Positions 20,462 to 27,896 of a DNA stretch of 27,896 nt are shown here, in pieces. Each line of letters opens with the position of its first letter. The stretch's first letter is position 1. The notes below the pieces were generated by a model. That model was given only the letters and a program-made list of their open reading frames with translations, searched no databases and was not told the origin of the DNA. The position numbers and the translations under genes were made by a program. Source of the DNA: JBBSQE01 sp038258095 (GTDB taxonomy: Bacteria; Actinomycetota; Thermoleophilia; Solirubrobacterales; 70-9); contig JBBSQE010000013.1 of assembly GCA_038258095.1 (NCBI GenBank), forward strand, positions 1-27,896, written 5' to 3'.

Positions 20462-22352
20462 GGTGAGCGAGGGGACAGTCCTCGACGGGCGCTACCGCGT
20501 CCTCAACCGGATCGGGTCCGGCGGGATGGCCGATGTCTGGCTCGCCGAGGACACGCATCTGCACCGCCAGGTCGCGCTGAAGGTCCTCCACAGCCGCTTC
20601 GCGCAGGATCGGGAGTTCGTCGAGCGCTTCCGTCGCGAGGCCGAGCACGCAGCCGGCCTCCAGCACCCGAACATCGTCGGAGTCTTCGATCGTGGCGAGG
20701 TAGGCGGCAACTACTACATAGCGATGGCGTATCTCAAGGGCAAGTCCCTGAAGGACCTGATCGACGCCGGCCTTCCACCGGCCGACGCGGTGCGGATCGT
20801 CCGTCAGATCCTCGAGGGCGCCCGCTTCGCCCATCGCCACGGCGTCATCCATCGCGACCTGAAGCCCCAGAACGTCATCGTCGACGCCGAGGGCAAGGCC
20901 ACCGTGACCGACTTCGGGATCGCCCGTGCCGGCGTCTCGGAGATCACGCAGACCGGTTCGGTGATGGGGACCGCGCACTACCTCTCGCCCGAGCAGGCCC
21001 AAGGCTTCGACGTCACGGCCGCCTCCGATCTCTACTCGGTCGGGGTGATCCTCTACCAGTGCCTGACCGGCACGGTCCCCTTCGGCGGTGACAGCGCAGT
21101 GGCAGTGGCGCTGGCCCAGGTCTCCCAGATGCCGACCCCGCCGTCGCAGCTGAACCCGAACGTCACCCCGGCGCTCGACGCGGTCGTGATTCAGGCCCTC
21201 GAGAAGGATCCCGCCCGCCGCTTTCAGTCAGCGGACGCCTTCATCGCCGCACTCGACGCCGCCCTCAAGGACCCCGCCGCCCTCCCAGCCGGCACGCCTC
21301 CGCCGGTCGTCGCCCCCACGGTTGAGGAAGAGCTCGCCGCCGCGGAGCGAAAGAAGCGGAACCGGCGCTTCGCACTCGCCGTGCTGGCGGTCCTGATCGG
21401 GATCTTCGTCGCCTACGTCCTTACCCGCAACACGACCGAGACCGTCCAGGTCCCCGACGTCGCGGGCAAGCAGGTCGACGACGCGACCCAGGAGCTGAAG
21501 GACAAGGGGTTCCTCGTCGACAAGCCGACGTTCGTCCGCCGTGACACGAGGCCGAACCTCGTGCTCGAACAGGACCCTGGCAAGGGCCCGCTCGAGAACC
21601 AGTCCCGGAACTGCGGATTCCTGCGCCTGTCGTGCGGCGACCCGACCGTAACCGTGCATCTGACGGTCAGCCTGGGACCGGGTAAGACGACCGTGCCTCC
21701 GACGTCCGGGCTGGCCGAGGGCGCCGCGAGGAACATCGTCGAGCAGGCCGGATTGGACGTCACCATCACGACCGAGAACTCGGCGAAGGTGGACAAGGGC
21801 GTCGTGATCAACTCCGATCCGCCGGCGAAAACCGTCGTCAACCGCGGCTCCACCGTGACCCTCGTCGTGTCCAGTGGCCCGAAGCAGGTCTCCGTGCCTG
21901 CCGTGGTCGGGCGGATGAGGCCGGGCGCCGTCGAGGCCCTGAGGGGCCGCGAACTTCAGGCAAGCGTTACGTCGAAGGACTCCGACCGGCCCGCCGGAGA
22001 GGTTCTCTCGCAGGACCCGCGCGCCGGTACGAAGGTCGACCCGGGGTCGACGGTCGCCATCGTCGTCTCAAAGGGGGTCCAGACCATCGCGATTCCGAAC
22101 GTGGTGGGCGACCTCCGCCCGGACGCGGTCAACGAGTTGCGAGCCGATGGATTCAACGTCTCGGTTGATGTGCAGGACACCGATGTGCAGGCACAGGACG
22201 GCCGCGTGACAGATCAGTTCCCGGCACCTGGCACACCGGCCGACGCCGGGACGAACGTGAGCCTCGAGGTCGGCCGCTTCGTCTCGGTTCCGCCTCCGCC
22301 GAACCCGACAGGGCCGACGGGGCCCACAGGGCCGAGCCCGCGCCGCCGGTGA
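20454..22352 (+). CDS. pknB: PASTA-domain Ser/Thr kinase
   Basis: A 632-residue PknB-type receptor kinase. The kinase domain (residues 14-270) has GSGGMADVW, K43, HRDLKPQN (D135), DFG (D153) and the activation-loop ITQTGSVMGT, whose T165 and T167 align with the autophosphorylated pair of mycobacterial PknB. A basic juxtamembrane stretch leads to one membrane helix (about 306-323), followed by four PASTA repeats (about 331-409, 412-476, 478-541 and 545-608) that in the family bind muropeptides or lipid II. The first PASTA repeat is enlarged by a loop with two cysteines (C387, C394). The tail ends PNPTGPTGPTGPSPRRR, a short collagen-like run. The ATG lies inside pbpA. Confidence 0.96.
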   Translation: MAEVSEGTVLDGRYRVLNRIGSGGMADVWLAEDTHLHRQVALKVLHSRFAQDREFVERFRREAEHAAGLQHPNIVGVFDRGEVGGNYYIAMAYLKGKSLKDLIDAGLPPADAVRIVRQILEGARFAHRHGVIHRDLKPQNVIVDAEGKATVTDFGIARAGVSEITQTGSVMGTAHYLSPEQAQGFDVTAASDLYSVGVILYQCLTGTVPFGGDSAVAVALAQVSQMPTPPSQLNPNVTPALDAVVIQALEKDPARRFQSADAFIAALDAALKDPAALPAGTPPPVVAPTVEEELAAAERKKRNRRFALAVLAVLIGIFVAYVLTRNTTETVQVPDVAGKQVDDATQELKDKGFLVDKPTFVRRDTRPNLVLEQDPGKGPLENQSRNCGFLRLSCGDPTVTVHLTVSLGPGKTTVPPTSGLAEGAARNIVEQAGLDVTITTENSAKVDKGVVINSDPPAKTVVNRGSTVTLVVSSGPKQVSVPAVVGRMRPGAVEALRGRELQASVTSKDSDRPAGEVLSQDPRAGTKVDPGSTVAIVVSKGVQTIAIPNVVGDLRPDAVNELRADGFNVSVDVQDTDVQAQDGRVTDQFPAPGTPADAGTNVSLEVGRFVSVPPPPNPTGPTGPTGPSPRRR

Positions 22353-23317
22353 AGGCCGCCGTTCTCCGCGGAGGGCGATCTTCGGAGCACGACGTCTCGC
22401 TGCGCTCCGGTGCCTCGGTCGCGGCGGGGCTGCGCGAGGCTGGGCACGAGGTCATGGAAGTATTGATCGAGCGCGACGGGTCATGGACCCGGGACGGCGC
22501 GCCGGTCGAGCTGACGGCCGGTGGCGGATTCCTCGGGGCGGACGTGGTCTTCCCGGTTCTGCACGGCCCGTTCGGGGAGGACGGCACGGTCCAGGGCCTG
22601 CTCGAGTGTCTCGACGTCCCCTATGTGGGCAGCGACGTCCTCGGCTCGGCCGTGTGCATCGACAAGCTGACCCTGAAGCGGCTGATTGCCGCGAGCGGAC
22701 TGCCACAGGTGGACTTCGTCGCGGCGGGGGAGCCGGGGTGGCGCGAGCAGGCGGCGGGGATGGGGTTGCCGCTCTGGGTGAAGCCGTCGCGGCTGGGGTC
22801 GAGCGTGGGCATCACGCGGGTGGAGTCGACGGAGCGAGAGCTCGACGAGGCGGTCGAGCTGGCGGCGAAGCACGATCCGCGCGTGATCATTGAGGCCCAC
22901 TCGCCGGGGATGGAGATCGAGTGTTCGGTTCTCGGGAACGAGCACCCGGAGACCTCCCTCCCGGGCCAGATCGTCGCCGATGCCGAGTGGTACGACTACG
23001 AAGCGAAGTACACCGAGGGCGGCATGAACCTCCTCGTGCCGGCCCCAATCGGCGCCACGTCAATCGCCCGGGTTCGCGAGCTCGCCGCCCACATCTTCAC
23101 CCTGGCCGGCTGCAGCGGCATGGCCCGCTGCGACTTCTTCGTGACCGAGGACGGGGAGGTCCTGGTCAACGAGATCAACACGATCCCCGGCTTCACCGAG
23201 ACGAGCGTCTACGCAAAGCTCTTCGAGGCGACCGGAGTGCCGTACCCGGAGCTGTGCGACCGGCTGGTCGGGCTGGCGGGGGAACGGCACCGAGCGGCAC
23301 GCGAGCACAGCTTTTGA
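22349..23317 (+). CDS. ddl: D-alanine--D-alanine ligase
   Basis: An ATP-grasp enzyme that makes the D-Ala-D-Ala dipeptide for peptidoglycan stems. At 322 residues it is of the shorter DdlB-like type. Motifs: an N-terminal GGRSSEHDVSLRSG, VLHGPFGEDGTVQG, YVGSDVLGSA, the ATP-binding WVKPSRLGSSVGI, omega-loop EAKYTEGG (the Tyr supports D-Ala rather than D-lactate specificity, by family rule), CDFFVTEDGEVLVNEINTIPGFT. GTG 22349 is in a GTGA overlap with the pknB stop. It is the last gene of the operon and ends nine bases from the convergent kinase gene. Confidence 0.94.
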   Translation: MKAAVLRGGRSSEHDVSLRSGASVAAGLREAGHEVMEVLIERDGSWTRDGAPVELTAGGGFLGADVVFPVLHGPFGEDGTVQGLLECLDVPYVGSDVLGSAVCIDKLTLKRLIAASGLPQVDFVAAGEPGWREQAAGMGLPLWVKPSRLGSSVGITRVESTERELDEAVELAAKHDPRVIIEAHSPGMEIECSVLGNEHPETSLPGQIVADAEWYDYEAKYTEGGMNLLVPAPIGATSIARVRELAAHIFTLAGCSGMARCDFFVTEDGEVLVNEINTIPGFTETSVYAKLFEATGVPYPELCDRLVGLAGERHRAAREHSF

Positions 23318-23326
23318 GGGTCAGCC

Positions 23327-24844
23327 TCAGCCGCTGATGCTCACGTCGGAGATCGTGGCTCGGAACCCATCGGGGGTTTCCGTCGGCGCCGTGATCCAGA
23401 CCAGGAAATATTGGTATTCGGCGCCCTTGGTGTCGATTGGGATCGTCTGGGTCTTGTCGACTGTTACCGGTGCGGGTCCGCTCACTAGGGTCCAGCCGTC
23501 GAGGTTGTCGGCCGGATCGGTGGCGGCGTAGATCTGCGTCTTCCAACCGGGGTCCGCGGTCCGGATCGTGATTTCGGCTGCCGCAACGGGCTTCGACGCC
23601 TCGACATAGAGGCCGACGCCGGACTTCTCGCCGAACGAGTCGGTCTGGTAGGTCTCGGTCGTCCAGGAGGTCTTCGTCGGGTTGCCGTCGATCGCAAGGC
23701 CGACCTCGTCCGGATGCTCTGAGTCGTCGCCCGGCGACGGGTCGAAGTCCTTCGCTGAGGTGAGGCTCACTCGCTCGGTCCCCGGCTGCGGTGGCGGCGA
23801 GGAGCCCGGGCCGCCGCCGGAGTCGAACCACCCGTTGGAGATTCCGTAGACCAGGGTGAGCGCGATTGTCGCGACCAGGACGACGAGGAGGACGCCGGGG
23901 ACCGTGACGCGGCTCCCCATCGCGAGCTTCCGCTTGGGCGCCGGCAGCGCATCGAGGACGCTCGTCGCCTCGCCGGTCGTCGTCCCGGCTCGGGAGGCTT
24001 CGACCTCGAGCGCGGTTTCGAGGTCGTCAATCATCTCCTCGACGGGTTGGTAGCGCTGGTCGGGGTCCTTGGTGGTCGCTCGCTCGACGACGAGCGCGAC
24101 GGTGGCCGATACCTCGGGCCTGCTGCTCTGCACGTCTGGCAGGTCCTCGTTGACGTGCTTCATGGCGACGCCGACCTGGCTGTCCGCGTGGAACGGCACG
24201 TCGCCGGTGAGCATCTCGTAGAGCACGACGCCGAGGCAGTAGATGTCGGAGCGCGGGTCGAGGCCCTTTCCCATCGCCTGTTCGGGCGCCACGTAATCGG
24301 TGGTGCCGAGAACCCGGCCGGTGGCGGTGAGGCCGCCCTGCTCGAGTTGGCGGGAGATGCCGAAGTCGGTGAGCTTCGCGCGTCCACCGGCGTCGATCAG
24401 GACGTTCTGCGGCTTGACGTCACGGTGGACCATCTGGCTGGCGTGCGCGACCGCGAGGCCCCGGGCGAGCTCGATCGCATATGCCAGTGCCTCCTGGACG
24501 TCGAGTGCCCCCAGACGCGTGATCCGCTGCTTCAGGGTCTCGCCCTCGATGTACTCGAAGACGATGTACGGGTGGCCCCCGTCCTCGCCGGCATCGATGA
24601 CGCCGACGATGCTGGGATGCGAGAGCTTCGCCACCGAGCGGGCCTCCTGGCGGAAGCGCTGGAGCTGGTCGGGCTGCTCGGACATCTCCCGGTGCATCAC
24701 CTTGAGCGCAACGGCTCGGTCGAGGGTCTCGTCCCTTGCCAGGTAGACGGTGGACATCCCACCGCTGCCGATCTTGGCCTCCAGTCGGTACCGGCCCGAG
24801 AGGGTCGTGCCGATCATCTGCGCGCTTGTTGTGGGGCCGTCCAT
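23327..24844 (-). CDS. Ser/Thr kinase with discoidin-like external domain
   Basis: A 505-residue membrane kinase. The kinase domain (residues 19-280) has GSGGMSTVY, K48, HRDVKPQN (D142), DFG (D160) and TDYVAPEQA. A membrane helix (about 314-334) is followed by a Gly/Pro linker and an external beta-rich domain (about 358-505) with DFDPSPGDDSEHPDE, LAIDGNPTKTSWTTETY and GVGLYVEA. This resembles the F5/8-type (discoidin-like) C-terminus found on mycobacterial MurJ (MviN) and on some actinobacterial kinases, which may bind carbohydrate. It lacks PASTA repeats. The first ATG at 24844 is taken; the ribosome-binding site is weak (GGAA close to ATG), and ATG at 24817 (residue 10) is an alternative. 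It converges on ddl and has its own upstream region with a 16-base palindrome. Confidence 0.92.
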   Translation of the reverse strand: MDGPTTSAQMIGTTLSGRYRLEAKIGSGGMSTVYLARDETLDRAVALKVMHREMSEQPDQLQRFRQEARSVAKLSHPSIVGVIDAGEDGGHPYIVFEYIEGETLKQRITRLGALDVQEALAYAIELARGLAVAHASQMVHRDVKPQNVLIDAGGRAKLTDFGISRQLEQGGLTATGRVLGTTDYVAPEQAMGKGLDPRSDIYCLGVVLYEMLTGDVPFHADSQVGVAMKHVNEDLPDVQSSRPEVSATVALVVERATTKDPDQRYQPVEEMIDDLETALEVEASRAGTTTGEATSVLDALPAPKRKLAMGSRVTVPGVLLVVLVATIALTLVYGISNGWFDSGGGPGSSPPPQPGTERVSLTSAKDFDPSPGDDSEHPDEVGLAIDGNPTKTSWTTETYQTDSFGEKSGVGLYVEASKPVAAAEITIRTADPGWKTQIYAATDPADNLDGWTLVSGPAPVTVDKTQTIPIDTKGAEYQYFLVWITAPTETPDGFRATISDVSISG

Positions 24845-24854
24845 CGATTCCAGG

Positions 24855-24870
24855 GGTATCCGCGGATACC
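24855..24870. promoter_or_regulatory. 16-base perfect palindrome upstream of the kinase start
   Basis: GGTATCCGCGGATACC is a perfect palindrome 10 bases before the start codon of the - strand kinase. The position suits an operator or a transcript hairpin that could limit ribosome access. Upstream (24871-25047) I see no gene; a possible terminator for the next operon lies at 24988-25008. Confidence 0.5.
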
Positions 24871-24987
24871 TGACCGTAGAGGTTCGCTATCTCACCGATC
24901 CTGCCTGCCCGTGGTCGCAGGGTTTCGAACCCGCCTCTCGGCGGCCCCAACGGGAGTTTGACGGGGCTCTGGAGGCCCGCCTGGCCA

Positions 24988-25008
24988 GAAACTCGTGCCT
25001 AACACGAG
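24988..25008 (-). terminator. Possible terminator of the dedA-uppP-purM-DJ-1 operon
   Basis: On the - strand, CTCGTG-TTAGG-CACGAG forms a perfect 6-bp hairpin, followed by TTTCT. It lies about 40 bases after the DJ-1/PfpI stop codon. The stem is short and the T tract is poor, so termination may be partial. Confidence 0.45.
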
Positions 25009-25047
25009 GAAGTCGCCAAGAGGACTGATTCTCCCCCGGCCCCGTTC

Positions 25048-25683
25048 CTACATCTCCGTGAAGCCAGCCGCCGCGCGGACGACATCCACGACCTCCTGCG
25101 GCGCCTTCTGGGGCGAGCCGGCGTCGTGGGGAGGCTGAGGGTCGTATTCGATCGCGAGCTGGATCGCCTGGGCCATCTCGGGCGCAACCTCGCGGGACAC
25201 GAGCGTCAGCGCCATATCGATCCCGGCGGAGACCCCGGCCGCAGTGCACACCTTCCCGTCGAAGACGACCCGCTCGCCGGTGGGTTCTGCACCGAAGTCT
25301 CGCAGACGCTCCTGGTAGAGCCAGTGGCCCGTCCCGCGCTTTCCCGCCAGGAGCCCGGCCGCGCCCAGCACGAGGGAGCCCGTGCAGACCGACGTCGTCC
25401 ACTTGGTGGTCGCATCGATCGCGCGGACCCAGTCCAGCACCCGCTCGTCCTCCAGTAGGGGCCGGTTTCCCTCTCCTCCCCCGATCAAGAGGATGTCCGC
25501 CTCCGCGACCTCATCGATCGACCTGTCGGCGACCAGGGCGAGCGAGCCGGCGTCACTCCGCATCACCCCTGCCTCTGGGGCGACGAACGTCACCTCCCAT
25601 CCCGGGACGGAGCGGAAGACCTCATAGGGGCCGACCGCATCGAGGGCGGTGAATTTCTCGAAGATGAGGATGGCTACTTGCAT
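25048..25683 (-). CDS. DJ-1/PfpI family protein, isonitrile hydratase-like
   Basis: A 211-residue glutamine-amidotransferase-like protein. The nucleophile elbow VCTGSLVLGAAGLL places Cys100 as the likely catalytic residue. FTALDAVGPYEVF near the N-terminus supplies the Asp (D15) that pairs with it in isonitrile hydratase of Pseudomonas, and GGGEGNRPLL and AAGVSAGIDMAL are also conserved. It lacks a helix-turn-helix domain, so it is not one of the AraC-type regulators with this fold. The ATG at 25683 is preceded by GAGGT overlapping the purM stop, so I reject the longer frame into purM. The substrate is uncertain: isonitrile hydratase, a glyoxalase-like or a chaperone-type enzyme are all possible. 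Confidence 0.87.
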   Translation of the reverse strand: MQVAILIFEKFTALDAVGPYEVFRSVPGWEVTFVAPEAGVMRSDAGSLALVADRSIDEVAEADILLIGGGEGNRPLLEDERVLDWVRAIDATTKWTTSVCTGSLVLGAAGLLAGKRGTGHWLYQERLRDFGAEPTGERVVFDGKVCTAAGVSAGIDMALTLVSREVAPEMAQAIQLAIEYDPQPPHDAGSPQKAPQEVVDVVRAAAGFTEM

Positions 25684-25693
25684 ACCGGCGACC

Positions 25694-26707
25694 TCACGAA
25701 GACCGCTGCCTGAGGACCTCGCCGGCCCGGTTCGTGACCCGGCCGACGGCCGCCGCGCCGGGATGATGCGAGGCCAGCAGATCCACGGCCGCGTTCGCAT
25801 CGCCGGCCGCAACCACGCAGCAGAAGCCGCAGCCCATGTTGAAGACCTCGTACATCTCCTCCTCGGGGACGTCCCCGAGCTCGGCGATCAGCCCGAACAC
25901 CGGGGGAGGGGGCAGCGGGGAGTCGATCTCATAGCCGACCTCCGCCCGCAGCCGCAGCAGGTTCTTGAGCCCGCCGGAGGTGATGTGAGCGAGTCCGTGA
26001 ACGTCGACATTCGACCCGAGCAGCTCCATGGCCGCCTTGACGTAGATCGCGGTCGGCTCGATCAACACATCCCCCAGGGATCGGCCGAGGCGGTCGTCGT
26101 CCATCGCGATGCCGTCGAGCGCCCGCCTCGCCAGCGTGTAGCCGTTCGAGTGCAGGCCGCTGGAGGGAAGGCCGATCACGACGTCCCCCGGCTCCGCCGC
26201 GGACCCGTCGACCACCGCGTCCAGCGCGATCGTCCCGAAGCACGACCCCGCCAGGTCGAATCCCTTGACGAGGCCGCCGAGCTGCGCCAGCTCGCCGCCG
26301 GGGATCTCGACGCCGGCGAGCTCGGCCCCGCGCGCCAGCCCGACGCCGATCTCCTCGCACACGTCCGGATCGGCCTGCTCGACGGCCAGGTAATCGAGCA
26401 TCGCGAGCGGTTCGGCACCGACGCAGATGACGTCATTCACGTTCATCGCGATGCAGTCGATCCCGACCGTGTCGTAGCGGCCGAGCTGCTCAGCGATCAG
26501 GAGCTTGGTGCCGACGCCGTCGGTCGAGAGGGCGATTCCGCGCTCGTCGTCGAGGGCGATGATGCTCGCGTAGTGACCAGGCAGCTCGACCTGTCGCGAG
26601 GGGCGGCCGAGGTCGATCTTCGAGAGGGCCCCGACCAGCCGGCCCACCGCATCGTCGGCCGCTGACTGGTCGACACCCGCCTGCGCATATGCATCGGTCC
26701 CGCTCAC
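25694..26707 (-). CDS. purM: Phosphoribosylformylglycinamidine cyclo-ligase
   Basis: AIR synthetase closes the imidazole ring to give aminoimidazole ribotide in purine synthesis, using ATP. 337 residues, normal length. Typical parts are an N-terminal DAYAQAGVD, STDGVGTKLLIA, GIDCIAMNVNDVICVGAEPL, GLPSSGLHSNGYTLAR, AHITSGGL and a C-terminal FNMGCGFCCVV. GTG 26707 forms a GTGA overlap with the uppP stop. Purine and lipid-carrier genes have no direct link, so this appears to be an operon of convenience. Confidence 0.95.
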   Translation of the reverse strand: MSGTDAYAQAGVDQSAADDAVGRLVGALSKIDLGRPSRQVELPGHYASIIALDDERGIALSTDGVGTKLLIAEQLGRYDTVGIDCIAMNVNDVICVGAEPLAMLDYLAVEQADPDVCEEIGVGLARGAELAGVEIPGGELAQLGGLVKGFDLAGSCFGTIALDAVVDGSAAEPGDVVIGLPSSGLHSNGYTLARRALDGIAMDDDRLGRSLGDVLIEPTAIYVKAAMELLGSNVDVHGLAHITSGGLKNLLRLRAEVGYEIDSPLPPPPVFGLIAELGDVPEEEMYEVFNMGCGFCCVVAAGDANAAVDLLASHHPGAAAVGRVTNRAGEVLRQRSS

Positions 26708-27546
26708 GAGCCTGATTCAACCTCAGAAGCCGGTCGCACCGAGCGTAGCTTCGCGAGTACCACGAGCGCGAGCGCCGCCCTGTAGGCCGAGTAGGGCCAC
26801 AGCGCCCGGTCGCGCTCGACCATCCGGATCAGTCCCTGCGAGGCGAGCGTCGAGGCGAACGAGGCCGCCACGCCGGTTCCGAGCGCTCGGCGAAACGGGG
26901 CCGGGACACCACGCCGCGCCAGGCGTGCGCCCTTCAGCCCGGTGGCCCCGAGGATGATCGGCAGCGCCACGGTCCGGGACAGCAGGTTCGCCTGGTCACG
27001 GGAGAACTCGAACAGGCGGGCGGCGGCGAGGGTGGCCCCGTTGCGGGAAACGCCGGGCGCCAGCGCCGAGGCCTGGGCCACGCCGAGCGCGAGGCCGTCG
27101 GCCCATCCGGCCGACCCACGCCCCCGGCGCTGCGGCCTCGTATCGGCGGCGACCATCAGCGCCGCTCCGGCGAGAAGGCCGTAGGCGGTCGCGCGAGGGC
27201 CGCCGAGTCGCTGCTCGATCGGTCGCTCGAACCGGAACCCCACAACGGCCGCCGGGAGGAAGGACAGGAGGAGGACACCTCCGCGCCTCAGGCCGAACGA
27301 CCTCAGCTCCGACGCGATCAGCCGTCGCTGGCCGATCAGGAGGGCCGCCGCGGCGCCGGCATGGAGCGCGACCTCGAAGCTCTTGCGCATCTCCGGGTCG
27401 AGCTGCTCCCACTCCCAGCCGAGCAGCCAGGGAACCAGGACGATGTGGGCGGAGCTGGAGACGGGGAGCAGCTCGGCGGGTCCCTGCACGAGGCCGAGCG
27501 CCGCGGCTCGCGCGGTCGGCAGGCCCTCGGCCGGGGCCTCGCTCAA
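26704..27546 (-). CDS. uppP: Undecaprenyl-diphosphatase (BacA family)
   Basis: This integral membrane enzyme dephosphorylates undecaprenyl diphosphate so the carrier can be reused for cell-wall synthesis. About 280 residues. The first signature is GLVQGPAELLPVSSSAH: the (E/Q)xxxE motif uses Gln21 and Glu25, followed by the conserved His34. The second is PGVSRNGATLAAARL, where the usual PGxSRSxxT has Asn in place of the second Ser. Several hydrophobic helices follow. TTG 27546 is chosen because it overlaps the dedA TGA (TTGA); the frame continues further upstream but only through dedA out of frame. Confidence 0.9.
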   Translation of the reverse strand: MSEAPAEGLPTARAAALGLVQGPAELLPVSSSAHIVLVPWLLGWEWEQLDPEMRKSFEVALHAGAAAALLIGQRRLIASELRSFGLRRGGVLLLSFLPAAVVGFRFERPIEQRLGGPRATAYGLLAGAALMVAADTRPQRRGRGSAGWADGLALGVAQASALAPGVSRNGATLAAARLFEFSRDQANLLSRTVALPIILGATGLKGARLARRGVPAPFRRALGTGVAASFASTLASQGLIRMVERDRALWPYSAYRAALALVVLAKLRSVRPASEVESGS

Positions 27547-27896
27547 GGGGCGGCGTCGGCTGACTGCGGCTGCCCCGGCCCGGCCCCCGAGTCCCCCCGG
27601 CGCCAGCGGACGATCAGATAGCCGATGCCGACGATGATCGCGGCGATCACCGCGTAGTCGAGATAGTGCAGATGGGACCTCCAGTCCTCCCAGTTCGCCC
27701 CGACCGCGTTCCCGAGTATCGCGAGCCCCGCGATCCAGGGAATGCAGCCCAGAATTGTGAACATGGTGAACCGCCAGAACGGCATCCGGGCGATGCCGGC
27801 GGGGAGGGAGATGAAGGTCCTGATGATCGGCAGCATCCGCGTCCAGAAAACCGTCGCGTCGCCGTGGCGGGCGAACCACTTGTCGGCGCTCGCCAA
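27543..27896 (-). CDS. DedA family membrane protein, 3' part
   Basis: The C-terminal 117 residues of a DedA/SNARE-associated (VTT) protein; the gene continues past the right edge. The visible part starts with ADKWFARHGDATVFWTRMLP, then the family signature RTFISLPAGIARM, GCIPWIAGL and a last membrane helix (AVIAAIIVGIGYLIVRWRRG). Some DedA proteins (such as UptA of Bacillus) return undecaprenyl phosphate across the membrane, which fits the direct TTGA overlap with uppP. The first codon seen, TTG at 27894-27896, is probably internal. Confidence 0.92.
   Translation of the reverse strand: MASADKWFARHGDATVFWTRMLPIIRTFISLPAGIARMPFWRFTMFTILGCIPWIAGLAILGNAVGANWEDWRSHLHYLDYAVIAAIIVGIGYLIVRWRRGDSGAGPGQPQSADAAP

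Noticed and set aside
24920..24932. tRNA-like T-loop (GGGTTTCGAACCC)
   Set aside because: No matching acceptor stem, D arm or anticodon arm could be built on either strand; it is only a small inverted repeat.
25684..25812. Longer N-terminus of the DJ-1/PfpI protein
   Set aside because: It lies within the end of purM and the ATG at 25683 has GAGGT upstream and begins exactly at the family's first strand.
27547..27879. Longer N-terminus of UppP
   Set aside because: The extension is dedA read in another frame; the family signature begins close to the TTG at 27546.
1..27896. CRISPR array, insertion sequence, rRNA or integrated phage
   Set aside because: No evenly spaced direct repeats, transposase genes, rRNA segments or phage genes were seen; the only mobile element is the intein.

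Overview
The window is high-G+C DNA with GTG and TTG starts, many 1-4 base gene overlaps and the gene order of an actinobacterial origin region. It runs dnaN-recF-DUF721/dciA-gyrB-gyrA, then later the FHA / PP2C phosphatase / SEDS / class B PBP / PASTA-kinase cluster that lies beside the origin in many Actinobacteria. GyrB carries a long C-terminal insertion of the kind best known in E. coli. Two other features suggest a deep-branching lineage: membrane kinases with unusual C-termini and an FhaA-type protein beginning SVLRNLEARIEGL. My guess is Thermoleophilia/Solirubrobacterales, as an inference from style and not from a database match.

Layout. Bases 1-70 contain only G and C and look like a contig-edge artefact. 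From 70 to 9364 lie the 3' part of dnaN, recF, a DciA-like gene, gyrB interrupted by a 573-residue intein, and gyrA, all on +. From 9437 to 12152 are an SDR oxidoreductase (+), an intergenic stretch that looks like a small structured RNA gene with an intrinsic terminator, an HNH nuclease (-) and prephenate dehydratase (-). The prephenate dehydratase follows a one-pass membrane protein with a CARDB-like C-terminus (12158-13222, -).

From 13365 to 23317 (+) is a cell-wall signalling operon. It holds a kinase fused to a polytopic membrane domain, an FhaA-like protein with no usual start codon, FhaB, a PP2C phosphatase, FtsW/RodA, a class B PBP, a PASTA kinase and D-Ala-D-Ala ligase. Several of these genes overlap or nearly touch. 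Together they would build septal or lateral peptidoglycan under Ser/Thr phosphorylation control. A third membrane kinase with a discoidin-like C-terminus converges on ddl from the - strand. The right end (-) is a tight operon dedA-uppP-purM-DJ-1/PfpI, where DedA and UppP plausibly both serve undecaprenyl-phosphate recycling.

Most notable items: (1) the 10366-10580 RNA, which has a 16-nt match to the complement of the 16S rRNA 3' end, a 14-codon ORF, nested helices and a terminator; (2) a GyrB intein carrying both a LAGLIDADG endonuclease and an XRE-like helix-turn-helix; (3) fhaA, which seems to start at ATC or to be reached by stop-codon readthrough from the kinase gene; (4) collagen-like Gly-X-Y tails on both the phosphatase and the PASTA kinase of the same operon.
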